NCBI GenBank assembly: GCA_015069095.1
Contig: SVJH01000004.1
Span: 1-64,000, forward strand
Reading direction: 5' to 3'
Source: Oscillospiraceae bacterium
GTDB taxonomy: Bacteria; Bacillota; Clostridia; UMGS1810
Length of the DNA stretch: 64,000 nt
Part shown: positions 1-7,888 of the stretch, piece by piece
Layout: every line of letters begins with the position of its first letter
Position numbering within the stretch: position 1 is the first letter of the stretch
The notes under the pieces: generated by a model
The model's database searches: none
The model's input: the letters and a program-made list of their open reading frames with translations, nothing else
What the model was told of the DNA's origin: nothing
Made by a program: the position numbers and the translations under genes

Positions 1-837
1 ATCACACTCTATTACTGTTTCATTATTTTTAAAAATATGAATTTCATTGTTTTGTATGTTAAATTTAAGCATACCTTCTAATCCCCAGAAGTAGAACTCC
101 CAATATGTTGGCATTCTTCCGTTAAATTTTGGTGCTGCATAAGACACATCTGCCATAACTGAAATATCTTCCATTTCTACCATAAACTGCGCGCAGTCGT
201 TAAAATGCGTCTCATTTAAAGCAAAAGCATTCCATGTTTTTGCACAGTTTACTTTTGTAAGATTTTTTCCTGTTATAAAACGCACAAGGTCAATGCCGTG
301 AATTGCAATATCATTTATTGTACCGCCATGTTTTCCGTCTTCATAATACCATTTAGGACGATTTGCATAATCAAGACAATGCTGACCTGTAAACGAAACA
401 TTTATTATTTTACCAATTTCGCCGTTTTTAACGATTTCACACACCTTTTCAATTTGCGGTAAATATCTTAAATCAAGCATACAACAAACCTGAAGATTTT
501 TTTCAAAAGATAGTTTTTCTATTTCGTCAAGTTCTTTCAAACTTGTACATAAAGGTTTATCACATATTATGTGTTTCCCCTTTTTTAGCGCCTCTATTAT
601 CATAGAACCACGAATTCCATAGTAGTCCCCTATCGCTACTATATCAACTTTATCATCATTTATAAGTTCATCATACGTATTGTAATTAAACTCAACATTT
701 TTTCTTTCTTTGGCTTGCTTTTTTGCGTTTTCATCTCTTTCAAAGCAGCCGACAAGATTTACTACATCACTACTTAAAACAGTATTGTACAATCCAAAGA
801 TATGGTCATGTCTGAATCCTGCAAAAGCTATGTTCAT
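1..837 (-). CDS. Gfo/Idh/MocA-family oxidoreductase, C-terminus cut by window edge
   Basis: An open frame of 279 codons runs on the minus strand from an ATG at 837 off the left edge, so the C-terminus is missing. The N-terminus (MNIAFAGFRHDHIFG) is a Rossmann strand with a degenerate glycine loop, followed by the family's Lys in DKP at about residues 93-95 and a C-terminal beta-sheet domain. Members are NAD(P)-dependent sugar, inositol or amino-sugar dehydrogenases; the substrate cannot be read from sequence. It starts 4 bases after the stop of another family member and is probably the last known gene of a three-gene oxidoreductase operon facing away from the AraC regulator at 2912. Confidence 0.85.
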   Translation of the reverse strand, partial: MNIAFAGFRHDHIFGLYNTVLSSDVVNLVGCFERDENAKKQAKERKNVEFNYNTYDELINDDKVDIVAIGDYYGIRGSMIIEALKKGKHIICDKPLCTSLKELDEIEKLSFEKNLQVCCMLDLRYLPQIEKVCEIVKNGEIGKIINVSFTGQHCLDYANRPKWYYEDGKHGGTINDIAIHGIDLVRFITGKNLTKVNCAKTWNAFALNETHFNDCAQFMVEMEDISVMADVSYAAPKFNGRMPTYWEFYFWGLEGMLKFNIQNNEIHIFKNNETVIECD

Positions 838-841
838 ATTT

Positions 842-1702
842 TTAACCTCTCTCTATTTTTTCTTCTTTTCCACTTTGTAATGATGCATCAATAGCATTCA
901 TAATATATACAGGTGCAAAAAACTCATCATAGGTTTGTGTCATACTACCACCAGAAAGAATGTTATAAAATTCTGCAAATTCTTTCTCGGAGCAACCGTC
1001 AAGCGAAACATCTTTTAATACCGCACCTTTTTCGCAACTTATTTGTCCCATATATTTAAAGTTGCCATCTACATACAAAAGATTTACATCGCAGTTTTCA
1101 TATCGCAAAGTGCAGTTAATTTTTTCATTATTTTTAAATGCAATTGCTGAGCAAGGAAAATACCCAAAAACCTCGCAAACCATCTGTATCAGATGCTGCG
1201 AATAAAAATAAAAATTCCCATATTCATTTTCCATATTTATAGGCGCACGAAAATGCCCGCCATATGTTTTTCCGTATGTACTATTTTCTACTGCATATTT
1301 AAGTTCCTTTATTGCCAAAGGATGCTTAAGAGTGGAACCTCCGCTCACTCTTACATTATTTTCTATGAGGTCTTTTTTAAAATTTTCAGCATTTTCTATA
1401 GATACAGTTATAGGTTTATCAACAAACATCGGTATCCCCGATTTTAAATACGGTTTTGCATATTTATAGTGATTGTCGCCATGGCGCGCTGTAATTACAA
1501 TACCATCAACTTTACCAACAAATTCATCGTAACTTTTTGCAACATAAACGCCGTATTCTTCGTTAATTTTTTTTGCTGCCTCTTCATCACAACTATATAC
1601 ACCTACAACTTCTATATCTGTGTATAAATTATCTTTTAATATTATGTTCAAAAATGAATTGGCGTGTGAATTTTCGCAACCAAGAATTGCTATTTTATAC
1701 AC
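842..1702 (-). CDS. Gfo/Idh/MocA-family oxidoreductase (short form)
   Basis: A 286-residue protein opening with MYKIAILGCENSHAN, a Rossmann nucleotide-binding strand with an altered glycine motif, and carrying DKP at residues 95-97, the usual catalytic Lys position of the family. It is about 60 residues shorter than typical members. The start is GTG at 1702, chosen because GGAGG lies 8 bases upstream. It sits 13 bases after the 356-residue paralogue and 4 bases before the partial one, so the three are likely cotranscribed. The altered loop is seen in the edge-truncated neighbour as well, so these two may be a functional pair. Sugar substrate unknown. Confidence 0.85.
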   Translation of the reverse strand: MYKIAILGCENSHANSFLNIILKDNLYTDIEVVGVYSCDEEAAKKINEEYGVYVAKSYDEFVGKVDGIVITARHGDNHYKYAKPYLKSGIPMFVDKPITVSIENAENFKKDLIENNVRVSGGSTLKHPLAIKELKYAVENSTYGKTYGGHFRAPINMENEYGNFYFYSQHLIQMVCEVFGYFPCSAIAFKNNEKINCTLRYENCDVNLLYVDGNFKYMGQISCEKGAVLKDVSLDGCSEKEFAEFYNILSGGSMTQTYDEFFAPVYIMNAIDASLQSGKEEKIERG

Positions 1703-1715
1703 TCAAAAATCCTCC

Positions 1716-2786
1716 TTAAAACTTAACTGGAAGTGGATTTTCAGCATGCGCTTGCTCTATAACACTTATTACCATTGCCGCATGTTCAGGTTTAATTTCC
1801 ATTTCCATATTATTTACAATTGCATTATACATCATCTCATAAAAAAGTTTTGTCCCAACATCAAATGCACTGCCGTTGATTTCACCTTTTTCTTCGTGTG
1901 TGATAAGATTTTCACTACAATAAGCAGGAAGACCGTTTTCATCTTTTAACGGCTCTAAAATAAGGTTTTGCTCAGGATTTTCTCCATCTACAATATATTT
2001 CATTTCCCATTCTTTAAAAGTACTTTTATATGTACCTTTACTTCCAAGAATTTTAAATACAGGTGCAGCGTATGCATCTATTGATGTTACTTCGATATCA
2101 ACAAGTGGTTTGTTTGGTGCTGTAATTAGAATTTTAGCATAATCATCAGCATCTCCGCTTGTTATAACATTATCAAGACTTGAATAAACGACTTTAAAAT
2201 CAGGGTCAAAATTTAAAAATCCAAGACCATATCCAATTGGGTGCGGACCTGTATTGTAAATACTTCCGCCCATTTGAGCCTGTGATGTCTGCCAGTCCCA
2301 TCTTCTTGCAAATCCGTTATATGTAATATCTATCTGTTTAATTTTACCAAGTTTACCGCTTTCATAAGCTTTTTTTGCTTCTGTATAGACAGGCGCAAAA
2401 AGTGACTGATGAAAAACTCCAAGTTTAACATTGTTATCTTTTGCAATCTTTATAAGATTATCACATTCATATCTGTTTCTTGCAAAAGGTTTTTCTGTAA
2501 GTACATTAAACTTATGTTCAAGTAAATCTTTTGTTATAGCATAGTGATCCTTACTCATCGATGCATTAACAACAAGATCAATATCATCTCTTTCAAAAAG
2601 TTGTGTATAATTTTCGTATGCCACACAATTTCTATATTCATCTTTCGCAATTTCTCTTCTTTGTGCATCAATATCAACTATAGCAACAAGATTATACAAC
2701 TTATTTCTGTCAGAATTAAAGAATTTTCCGTGAATATTTCTGCCACTACGTCCTTGACCAATAATTGCAACATTTAGTTTTTTCAT
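1716..2786 (-). CDS. Gfo/Idh/MocA-family oxidoreductase
   Basis: A full-length 356-residue member. The N-terminal Rossmann domain has the canonical loop GQGRSG at residues 10-15, and EKP at 98-100 supplies the catalytic Lys. The C-terminal half (from about 130) is the mixed beta-sheet substrate domain, with a GPHPIGYG segment near the active site. The family oxidises or reduces sugars and inositols with NAD(P). A strong ribosome-binding site (caggaggtaa) precedes the ATG. It is the first gene of the minus-strand operon and is divergent from the AraC regulator at 2912 across 125 bases, which suggests regulation by that protein. Confidence 0.9.
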   Translation of the reverse strand: MKKLNVAIIGQGRSGRNIHGKFFNSDRNKLYNLVAIVDIDAQRREIAKDEYRNCVAYENYTQLFERDDIDLVVNASMSKDHYAITKDLLEHKFNVLTEKPFARNRYECDNLIKIAKDNNVKLGVFHQSLFAPVYTEAKKAYESGKLGKIKQIDITYNGFARRWDWQTSQAQMGGSIYNTGPHPIGYGLGFLNFDPDFKVVYSSLDNVITSGDADDYAKILITAPNKPLVDIEVTSIDAYAAPVFKILGSKGTYKSTFKEWEMKYIVDGENPEQNLILEPLKDENGLPAYCSENLITHEEKGEINGSAFDVGTKLFYEMMYNAIVNNMEMEIKPEHAAMVISVIEQAHAENPLPVKF

Positions 2787-2863
2787 ATAATTACCTCCTG
2801 TCTGTTATTTTAATAATAAAATATATTTTTTAAAAAGTATATAATTAAAAATGCTATATTATA

Positions 2864-2892
2864 TTGCAAAAAATGTAATTTTGTTATATAAT
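2864..2892 (+). promoter_or_regulatory. Sigma-A-type promoter of the AraC gene
   Basis: TTGCAA (2864-2869), 17 bases, TATAAT (2887-2892), 20 bases ahead of the ATG at 2912. The region is shared with the divergent oxidoreductase operon, and the TTGCAA hexamer is its own reverse complement. Confidence 0.6.
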
Positions 2893-2911
2893 TATATACG
2901 GTGATAAAAAT

Positions 2912-3751
2912 ATGGATAAAAATTTAGTTAAAATAATATCACAATATAAAGATAAAAACATCGCACACTCACACTCAATTGTAATTAACCCTGATAACGT
3001 CAGATTCAATGTTCATACACATGATATTTGTGAAATCATTTATTTAAAAAATGGTAACGTATCAGCAATTATAGGAGAAAAAACATATAAAATGCAAAAA
3101 GATTCACTTGTCATTTTTCGCGCAAATATTCCCCATCGTATCAGGATTGACGGAAATGAAAATTACGAACGACATAATATTTTATTTGACCAACACAAAC
3201 TTTCAAATGGTATTTTTTATAAACTGCCAAAGGAACTTGATGTTATAAATCTAAATGGAAATACACGTATAACGGAACTTTTTGATAAAATAGATTATTA
3301 CTATACAAAATTTCAAGATAACGATTTAAAAATTCTTGTTACTAATATAATAGAAGAACTTTTATATAATCTTTATGCAGAACCATTTTCAGAATTTAAT
3401 GTTAACAGAATTTCCACGCATCCAATAATTATAAGTGCTGTAAAATTTATAAATGAAAATTATTCAAATCAAATATCTATCGATGAAATCGCAAAAAATG
3501 TTTGTGTTACCAAAAGCCACCTGCATCATTTATTTATGGATAATTTAAAAATCAGCCCCAAAAAATATATAAATATGAAAAGACTTTCTAAGGCACAAAA
3601 ACTAATTCTTGCTGGAAAAAAACCTACTTTAATATATCACCAATGCGGATTTACTGATTATGGAACTTTTTTTAGAAATTACACAAATCATTTTGGATAT
3701 TCTCCTTCTCAAAAAGATGAAATAATCTCAGAAAGAAAAATCGAACTATAA
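2912..3751 (+). CDS. AraC-family transcriptional regulator with cupin sensor domain
   Basis: A 279-residue protein with the two-domain layout of AraC sugar regulators. Residues 20-110 form a cupin-like ligand domain (NVHTHDICEI near 33-42, IPHRI at 73-77). Residues 170-272 hold two helix-turn-helix units, including ISIDEIAKNVCVTKSHLHHLF and the typical end CGFTDYGTFFRNYTNHFGYSP. It is divergent from three sugar oxidoreductases and probably controls them in response to a sugar; that link is inferred from position only. The ribosome-binding site is modest (ggtga). Confidence 0.9.
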   Translation: MDKNLVKIISQYKDKNIAHSHSIVINPDNVRFNVHTHDICEIIYLKNGNVSAIIGEKTYKMQKDSLVIFRANIPHRIRIDGNENYERHNILFDQHKLSNGIFYKLPKELDVINLNGNTRITELFDKIDYYYTKFQDNDLKILVTNIIEELLYNLYAEPFSEFNVNRISTHPIIISAVKFINENYSNQISIDEIAKNVCVTKSHLHHLFMDNLKISPKKYINMKRLSKAQKLILAGKKPTLIYHQCGFTDYGTFFRNYTNHFGYSPSQKDEIISERKIEL

Positions 3752-3795
3752 TATTTTTATGATAAAAACTTATTTATTTAATTTTCAAAAAAGTA

Positions 3796-3824
3796 TTGCA
3801 TTTTTATTTTTGTTATGTTATAAT
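3796..3824 (+). promoter_or_regulatory. Promoter of tRNA-Arg
   Basis: TTGCAT (3796-3801), 17 bases, TATAAT (3819-3824). The -10 box ends about 30 bases before the first base of the tRNA. Confidence 0.65.
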
Positions 3825-3854
3825 ACCAAAAGTGTTGATTTAATAACATAATAT

Positions 3855-3931
3855 GCGCCCGTAGCTCAGCTGGATAGAGTGTTTGGCTACGAACCAAAAG
3901 GTCGGGGGTTCGAACCCCTCCGGGCGTGCCA
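3855..3931 (+). tRNA. tRNA-Arg(ACG), CCA end encoded
   Basis: A complete cloverleaf of 77 bases. The acceptor stem pairs GCGCCCG with CGGGCGT (one G-U). The anticodon stem TTTGG/CCAAA encloses the loop CTACGAA, giving anticodon ACG, read as inosine-CG after deamination for CGN arginine codons. The T arm is GGGGGTTCGAACCCC-like with the invariant TTCGA. The discriminator G is followed by an encoded CCA. Confidence 0.97.
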
Positions 3932-3932
3932 A

Positions 3933-3958
3933 AAACTGCTTTTTTAAGCAGTTTTTTT
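3933..3958 (+). terminator. Rho-independent terminator of tRNA-Arg
   Basis: Stem AAACTGCTT/AAGCAGTTT with a TTTT loop, followed by a run of T, beginning two bases after the tRNA CCA end. Confidence 0.85.
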
Positions 3959-3963
3959 ATTTT

Positions 3964-3996
3964 AAAAGCGGAGTAGTAGTAATCTACTCCGCTTTT
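3964..3996 (-). terminator. Bidirectional terminator at the end of the RpiB-like gene
   Basis: Nine-base stem GCGGAGTAG/CTACTCCGC flanked by AAAA and TTTTT. It lies just past the stop of the minus-strand gene at 4001 and can work in both directions. Confidence 0.8.
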
Positions 3997-4000
3997 TCCA

Positions 4001-4573
4001 TTACTCAGGTTTTGTTTCAAGCTTTATTTCGTAGTCGCCAAGATGTTTTACTTTGAATCCGTTTTTCTTATACTCTTCATAGTCAAATGCATCAAGTTCA
4101 TCTATTGCAAGTTTGTGAAATTCATAAAAGTTTTTCCACCATTCATATCCTGAGCCAAGTTCATTATTCAAATATGCATCAGCGATATCGCATCCCATTT
4201 GCGGCGCAACATAAAAAGCTCCCATAGCAAGAACATTTACTCCGTTTCCTGTAATTGCTCTAAGTGCTGCAGGAACACTTTCTACAACTCCTGCATGAAC
4301 ACGCGGACATTTAGATGCAGCAACATGAATTCCCATACCTGTTCCACAAAACAAAAGTGCTCTTTCAAATTCACCCTCACTGATCATAGAACCAACTCTA
4401 AGCCCAACTCGATGAAACATCAGTTCAGTATCATTAGGATCTGTATCTTTTGTAACGCCAACATCTGTAACTGTCCATCCCTTCTTTTTAAGATGTTCAA
4501 CAACAGCCTCCTTAAGAGGAAATCCCGCAAAATCTGCCCCAACAAGAATTTGTTTGTCTTTTACTTTTTTCAT
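4001..4573 (-). CDS. RpiB/LacA/LacB-family sugar-phosphate isomerase, variant
   Basis: A 190-residue protein related to ribose-5-phosphate isomerase B and LacAB. The family signature with the catalytic Cys is present as FCGTGMGIHVAASK (Cys about 76), as is NGVNVLAMGAFYVAP. The usual DHAGF near the N-terminus is ADFAGF here, so a phosphate-binding His is replaced by Phe, and about 40 residues are added at the C-terminus. The substrate may therefore differ from ribose 5-phosphate. I chose the second ATG at 4573: GGAGG lies 7 bases upstream, but only 1 base from the ATG at 4579. Confidence 0.85.
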   Translation of the reverse strand: MKKVKDKQILVGADFAGFPLKEAVVEHLKKKGWTVTDVGVTKDTDPNDTELMFHRVGLRVGSMISEGEFERALLFCGTGMGIHVAASKCPRVHAGVVESVPAALRAITGNGVNVLAMGAFYVAPQMGCDIADAYLNNELGSGYEWWKNFYEFHKLAIDELDAFDYEEYKKNGFKVKHLGDYEIKLETKPE

Positions 4574-4602
4574 TTTCATACCTCCTTTTATACTACAAGT
4601 TC

Positions 4603-4631
4603 ATTCTAACATAGAGTTTTTTTAAAATCAA
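4603..4631 (-). promoter_or_regulatory. Promoter of the RpiB-like gene
   Basis: On the minus strand TTGATT, 17 bases, TAGAAT, ending 30 bases before the ATG at 4573. Confidence 0.5.
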
Positions 4632-4742
4632 TAATTTTCAAAAAAATGGCAGTATATATTATCAAACTTTTAACAACAATAATAGAGCAATAACGATTAT
4701 AAAAAAACATTCGGTTGTTTGGTAAAAGGAGTGAAAACGAAA

Positions 4743-4934
4743 ATGGCTAAAAGCAAAACTTTAGTACCTGAAGCTAAAGATGCAATGAACAAATTCAAAA
4801 TGGAAGCTGCATCTGAAGTAGGTGTAAATTTAAAACAGGGTTACAATGGTGATTTAACATCTAAAGAAGCTGGTAGTGTTGGTGGTCAGATGGTTAAAAA
4901 AATGATCGAACAATACGAAAGAAGCATGTCTTAA
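4743..4934 (+). CDS. Alpha/beta-type small acid-soluble spore protein
   Basis: A 63-residue protein that coats and protects DNA in the dormant spore and is degraded at germination. The germination-protease recognition region is EAASEVGVNL (residues 21-30) and the conserved DNA-binding C-terminal half contains AGSVGGQMVKKMIEQ. The start MAKSKTL at 4743 is preceded by AAAGGAG. It is monocistronic with its own terminator. I could not place a convincing sigma-G promoter by eye. It is the clearest evidence that the host forms endospores. Confidence 0.95.
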   Translation: MAKSKTLVPEAKDAMNKFKMEAASEVGVNLKQGYNGDLTSKEAGSVGGQMVKKMIEQYERSMS

Positions 4935-4960
4935 TTTTAACCTATTATCAAATTATTATA

Positions 4961-4994
4961 AAAATGCGGAGCGACTAATGCTCCGTATTTTTTA
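4961..4994 (+). terminator. Terminator of the SASP gene
   Basis: AATGCGGAGC/GCTCCGTATT stem with one G-T pair and a 7-base loop, followed by a T run. It also abuts the stop of pgeF on the other strand. Confidence 0.8.
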
Positions 4995-5795
4995 TATAAG
5001 TTCAATTATATGTGCCATTATTCCCCTTTTACCACCGCTTTTTCTGTGAGAAAAAAGATAATCACTGTTACATGAAGTACAAAGTGAACTAACTTCAATA
5101 TTTTTAACGCCAGTTTTTTCAAGTTCTTTTTTATTTATATATTGCAAATCAAGATAGTATTTGCCATTTTTTATAAAAGCGCACTCAGTATTTTCAATAT
5201 TATCAAACTTAGAAATAAAATCTATATAAAGTTCTTTACTAACTTCATAACAACAACTTTTAATAGCAGGACAAATTGCTACATATACATCGTCTGGATT
5301 TGTATTAAATTTATCTTGCATTTTTTTTATAACTTTTGCAGCAAGTCCTTTAAATGTGCCTCTCCAACCGCAGTGCGCAGCGCCTATTACTTTATTTTTT
5401 GAGTCAACATATAAAATCGGGACACAATCTGCTGAAAAAACAGTAAGTGCAACATTTGTCTCATTTGTTATAAGCGCATCAACATCTTCATAATCAAGCG
5501 ATTTTGTTATTCCCTTTCCCCTATCAATTTTTGTAGCAATTTTAATGTTATCATTATGGAATTGACTTGAAAATACGATATCATTTATATCAATGTTTAG
5601 AGCACCACAAAATATTTCATAGTTTTTAACTACATTTTCTTTCGTATCATCAGTTTTAAAACCTAAATTCATACTTGAAAGATAGTCAGTATTAGAAACG
5701 CCCCCTACCCTTGTTGATGAAGCGTGTTTTATAAAATCAAAATTTTCAAAAATTTCATATTGTATATATTCAACATTGCCATTTTTTAGTATCAT
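4992..5795 (-). CDS. pgeF: Multicopper-type purine nucleoside phosphorylase / laccase-domain protein (PgeF, YfiH, YlmD)
   Basis: A 267-residue single-domain protein. The family's zinc site is intact: His80 (SSQFHND), Cys124 (FSADCVPIL) and His141 (AAHCGWRG). The conserved CPAIKSCCYEV and the terminal YLFSHRKSGG are also present. Proteins of this fold act on purine nucleosides (phosphorolysis or deamination), and the E. coli member prevents mis-incorporation of Ser into peptidoglycan precursors. It is transcribed alone, convergent with the SASP gene. In many Firmicutes it sits near cell division genes; that is not the case here. Confidence 0.93.
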   Translation of the reverse strand: MILKNGNVEYIQYEIFENFDFIKHASSTRVGGVSNTDYLSSMNLGFKTDDTKENVVKNYEIFCGALNIDINDIVFSSQFHNDNIKIATKIDRGKGITKSLDYEDVDALITNETNVALTVFSADCVPILYVDSKNKVIGAAHCGWRGTFKGLAAKVIKKMQDKFNTNPDDVYVAICPAIKSCCYEVSKELYIDFISKFDNIENTECAFIKNGKYYLDLQYINKKELEKTGVKNIEVSSLCTSCNSDYLFSHRKSGGKRGIMAHIIELI

Positions 5796-5821
5796 TTTTG
5801 AACCTTCCTTCTTATTTTAAT

Positions 5822-5850
5822 ATCTTATATTACTTTTATGTAAAAGTCAA
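5822..5850 (-). promoter_or_regulatory. Promoter of pgeF
   Basis: On the minus strand TTGACT, 17 bases, TAAGAT, about 27 bases from the ATG. Confidence 0.5.
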
Positions 5851-5860
5851 CCGGATTTAT

Positions 5861-5889
5861 TTGACATAAGGTTTATTTAATGGTAAAAT
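5861..5889 (+). promoter_or_regulatory. Promoter of the lipoprotein-amidohydrolase-VanZ operon
   Basis: TTGACA (5861-5866), 17 bases, TAAAAT (5884-5889), with an upstream TGG that makes an extended -10. It is back to back with the pgeF promoter. Confidence 0.65.
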
Positions 5890-5920
5890 TATTAAAAATA
5901 AAAACGAAAGGAATGAAATT

Positions 5921-6559
5921 ATGTTTAAAAAAAATTACTATGTTCTGATTATTCTTTCAATTCTACTTTTATTCTGCGGATGTTCAAAAAATGATACAAA
6001 ATCCGATAAACAGTCAACAATCAAGTACACATCTAAAAACCAAAAAGCAGAAAACTCAAAAACTTTTCAGTTTTTTAAACAGAATTTTGATTCCAATGAA
6101 TATACTATGACCCTAACTAATGAAAATGAAGATGGCGATGAAGTTATCACAATTGGAATAAGTACTGATGGCATCGTTTACGAAGATGAAGTTACTCCAT
6201 CTTCTCATGAAACGACAATAACAACAAAAGATACAATTACTACAATTTACTATAACACAGAGTCTTACAGAATTGAAAAAAACGAAACTGAACTCCAACT
6301 TAGTCTTTTTAACTCAAAAGATTTCGAAGGCAAAACTTACAACGCTGGTAATGAAAATATAAAAGGCAAAGAATATTATTTTGAGGAATTCAGCGATGAG
6401 TATGGAGTGCAACGATATTGTTTTGAAGGAAATAATCTTAAATATATTGTAAAGGTTTCTGAAGAAAAAAACATATATATCAAAGTATCAGACATTATAA
6501 ATTCTTTTGATAAAAACCTTATAAATATTCCAAACGGTTACGAATTATATGATTACTAA
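5921..6559 (+). CDS. Small lipoprotein of unknown function
   Basis: A 212-residue protein with a lipoprotein signal peptide: a basic start, a hydrophobic stretch, and LLFCGC placing the lipidated Cys at about residue 21. A low-complexity Lys/Ser/Asn linker (22-55) leads into a beta-rich domain of alternating polar strands. I do not recognise the domain. It is the first gene of a three-gene operon with an amidohydrolase (15-base gap) and a VanZ protein. It is presumably exposed on the outer face of the membrane. Confidence 0.8.
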   Translation: MFKKNYYVLIILSILLLFCGCSKNDTKSDKQSTIKYTSKNQKAENSKTFQFFKQNFDSNEYTMTLTNENEDGDEVITIGISTDGIVYEDEVTPSSHETTITTKDTITTIYYNTESYRIEKNETELQLSLFNSKDFEGKTYNAGNENIKGKEYYFEEFSDEYGVQRYCFEGNNLKYIVKVSEEKNIYIKVSDIINSFDKNLINIPNGYELYDY

Positions 6560-6574
6560 TTAACGGAGAAAAAT

Positions 6575-7363
6575 ATGATAATAGATTTTCACACACATAT
6601 GTTTCCAGACAAAATTGCACATTCAACAATTAGTCTTTTATCAAAAAATGCGGGTATCAAAGTGCATACCGACGGAACACTTGATGACACAGTTAATAAA
6701 TTTAAAGAAGCAAATGTTACTTATGCTGTAGTTTGCAACATTGCAACTAATCCTAAACAAATGCACAATGTTAATTCATTTGCAATTGAACAAAAAAAAT
6801 GTGATATGCTTATTCCTTTTGGAAGTATTCACCCAGAAGGTGATTACTTATCTGAACTTGACAGGCTAAAAGATAATGGTATAAAAGGAATCAAACTCCA
6901 TCCCGAATATCAACAGTTTTATATTGATGATAAAAATATGTCAAAAATATACGAAGAAATTTTAAAAAGAAATTTTGTTCTTATCTTTCACACAGGTATT
7001 GATTACGGTATGCCACCACCACTCCACGCAACACCAAAGATGATTAAAAACGTTCTTGGAATGTTTTCGGGCGAAAAAGTTGTTCTTGCACATATGGGCG
7101 GATTTGGTATGTGGGATGACGTATCAAAATATATTTTAGGTAATGATATTTATATCGATACGTCATGTATACATGCATTTGAAGATAAAAATCTCGTGTT
7201 AAAGCTTATAGGCGAACATAAAAAAGACAAAATACTTTTTGCAACTGATACTCCGTGGAATGACATTAAAAGCGAGATTAAATCAACTTATAATCTTGGT
7301 TTGAATGAAGAATTTACAAATATGATTTTGTATGATAACGCAAAAAAATTATTAGAGATTTAA
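6575..7363 (+). CDS. Amidohydrolase-2 family metal-dependent hydrolase
   Basis: A 262-residue TIM-barrel hydrolase of the amidohydrolase superfamily. The metal ligands are visible: His6 and His8 (DFHTHMF), His139 (FHTG), His173 (LAHMGG) and Asp225 (FATDTPW). The segment GIKLHPEYQ (105-113) is shared with the decarboxylase/TatD-like members. There is no signal peptide, so it is cytoplasmic. The reaction cannot be named from sequence; relatives hydrolyse or decarboxylate small aromatic or cyclic substrates. It lies between a lipoprotein and a VanZ gene. Confidence 0.88.
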   Translation: MIIDFHTHMFPDKIAHSTISLLSKNAGIKVHTDGTLDDTVNKFKEANVTYAVVCNIATNPKQMHNVNSFAIEQKKCDMLIPFGSIHPEGDYLSELDRLKDNGIKGIKLHPEYQQFYIDDKNMSKIYEEILKRNFVLIFHTGIDYGMPPPLHATPKMIKNVLGMFSGEKVVLAHMGGFGMWDDVSKYILGNDIYIDTSCIHAFEDKNLVLKLIGEHKKDKILFATDTPWNDIKSEIKSTYNLGLNEEFTNMILYDNAKKLLEI

Positions 7364-7372
7364 GGTGAATAA

Positions 7373-7861
7373 ATGAAGACTTTAAAAATAGTTTTATGGA
7401 TTTTAGTGTTTTTTATGGCAGGACTTATTTTTTCATTTTCATCGCAACCTGCAAAAGATTCCAACTCTGTAAGTAAAGGATTTACACGAAAAGTTGTTGA
7501 TACTCTTCCTCAAACCAAGCATAAAACTGAACAGGAAAAGCAAAAAATTGTAAATAATGTTAATCACTACGTGAGAAAAGGTGCGCATTTTACGGCATTT
7601 TTCTTTTTTGGTTTATTTTTATTATGTGCAATGATGCTTACCTACTCAAACAAATATTCTTTTATAAAAATACTTGTACTTTCTGCAATAATTGCACTAT
7701 TATATGCAATAAGTGATGAAGTGCATCAGTTTTTTGTACCAAACAGAGGACCGCAAGTAAAAGATGTTTTCATTGATTTTTCAGGTTCTCTCCTATCTTT
7801 CATTATTGTAATGTTAGTTAAAAAAATTAAATCTTTATTTAAAAAATCTCAAGTTGAATGA
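7373..7861 (+). CDS. VanZ-family membrane protein
   Basis: A 162-residue protein with an N-terminal membrane segment (7-22) and three more (about 74-90, 97-114, 133-149). The VanZ signatures are RKGAHF (68-73) and DEVHQFFVPNRGPQVKD (115-131). The family is named after a teicoplanin-resistance protein, but most members are of unknown role in the envelope. It starts 9 bases after the amidohydrolase stop. An intrinsic terminator overlaps its last codons. Confidence 0.9.
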   Translation: MKTLKIVLWILVFFMAGLIFSFSSQPAKDSNSVSKGFTRKVVDTLPQTKHKTEQEKQKIVNNVNHYVRKGAHFTAFFFFGLFLLCAMMLTYSNKYSFIKILVLSAIIALLYAISDEVHQFFVPNRGPQVKDVFIDFSGSLLSFIIVMLVKKIKSLFKKSQVE

Positions 7862-7873
7862 TTTGAGATTTTT
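7842..7873 (+). terminator. Terminator overlapping the 3' end of the VanZ gene
   Basis: An 11-base perfect stem, AAAAATCTCAA/TTGAGATTTTT, with a 10-base loop. Its 5' arm codes for the last residues of VanZ and the stop codon falls in the loop. It ends just before the ribosome-binding site of the next gene. Confidence 0.8.
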
Positions 7874-7888
7874 GTATTGAGGTGTAAA

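Noticed and set aside
3778-4020. Minus-strand open frame of 80 codons containing GGVRTPDLLVRSQTLYPAELRA
   Set aside because: It is the antisense of tRNA-Arg plus two terminators. This peptide is a well-known false translation of tRNA genes.
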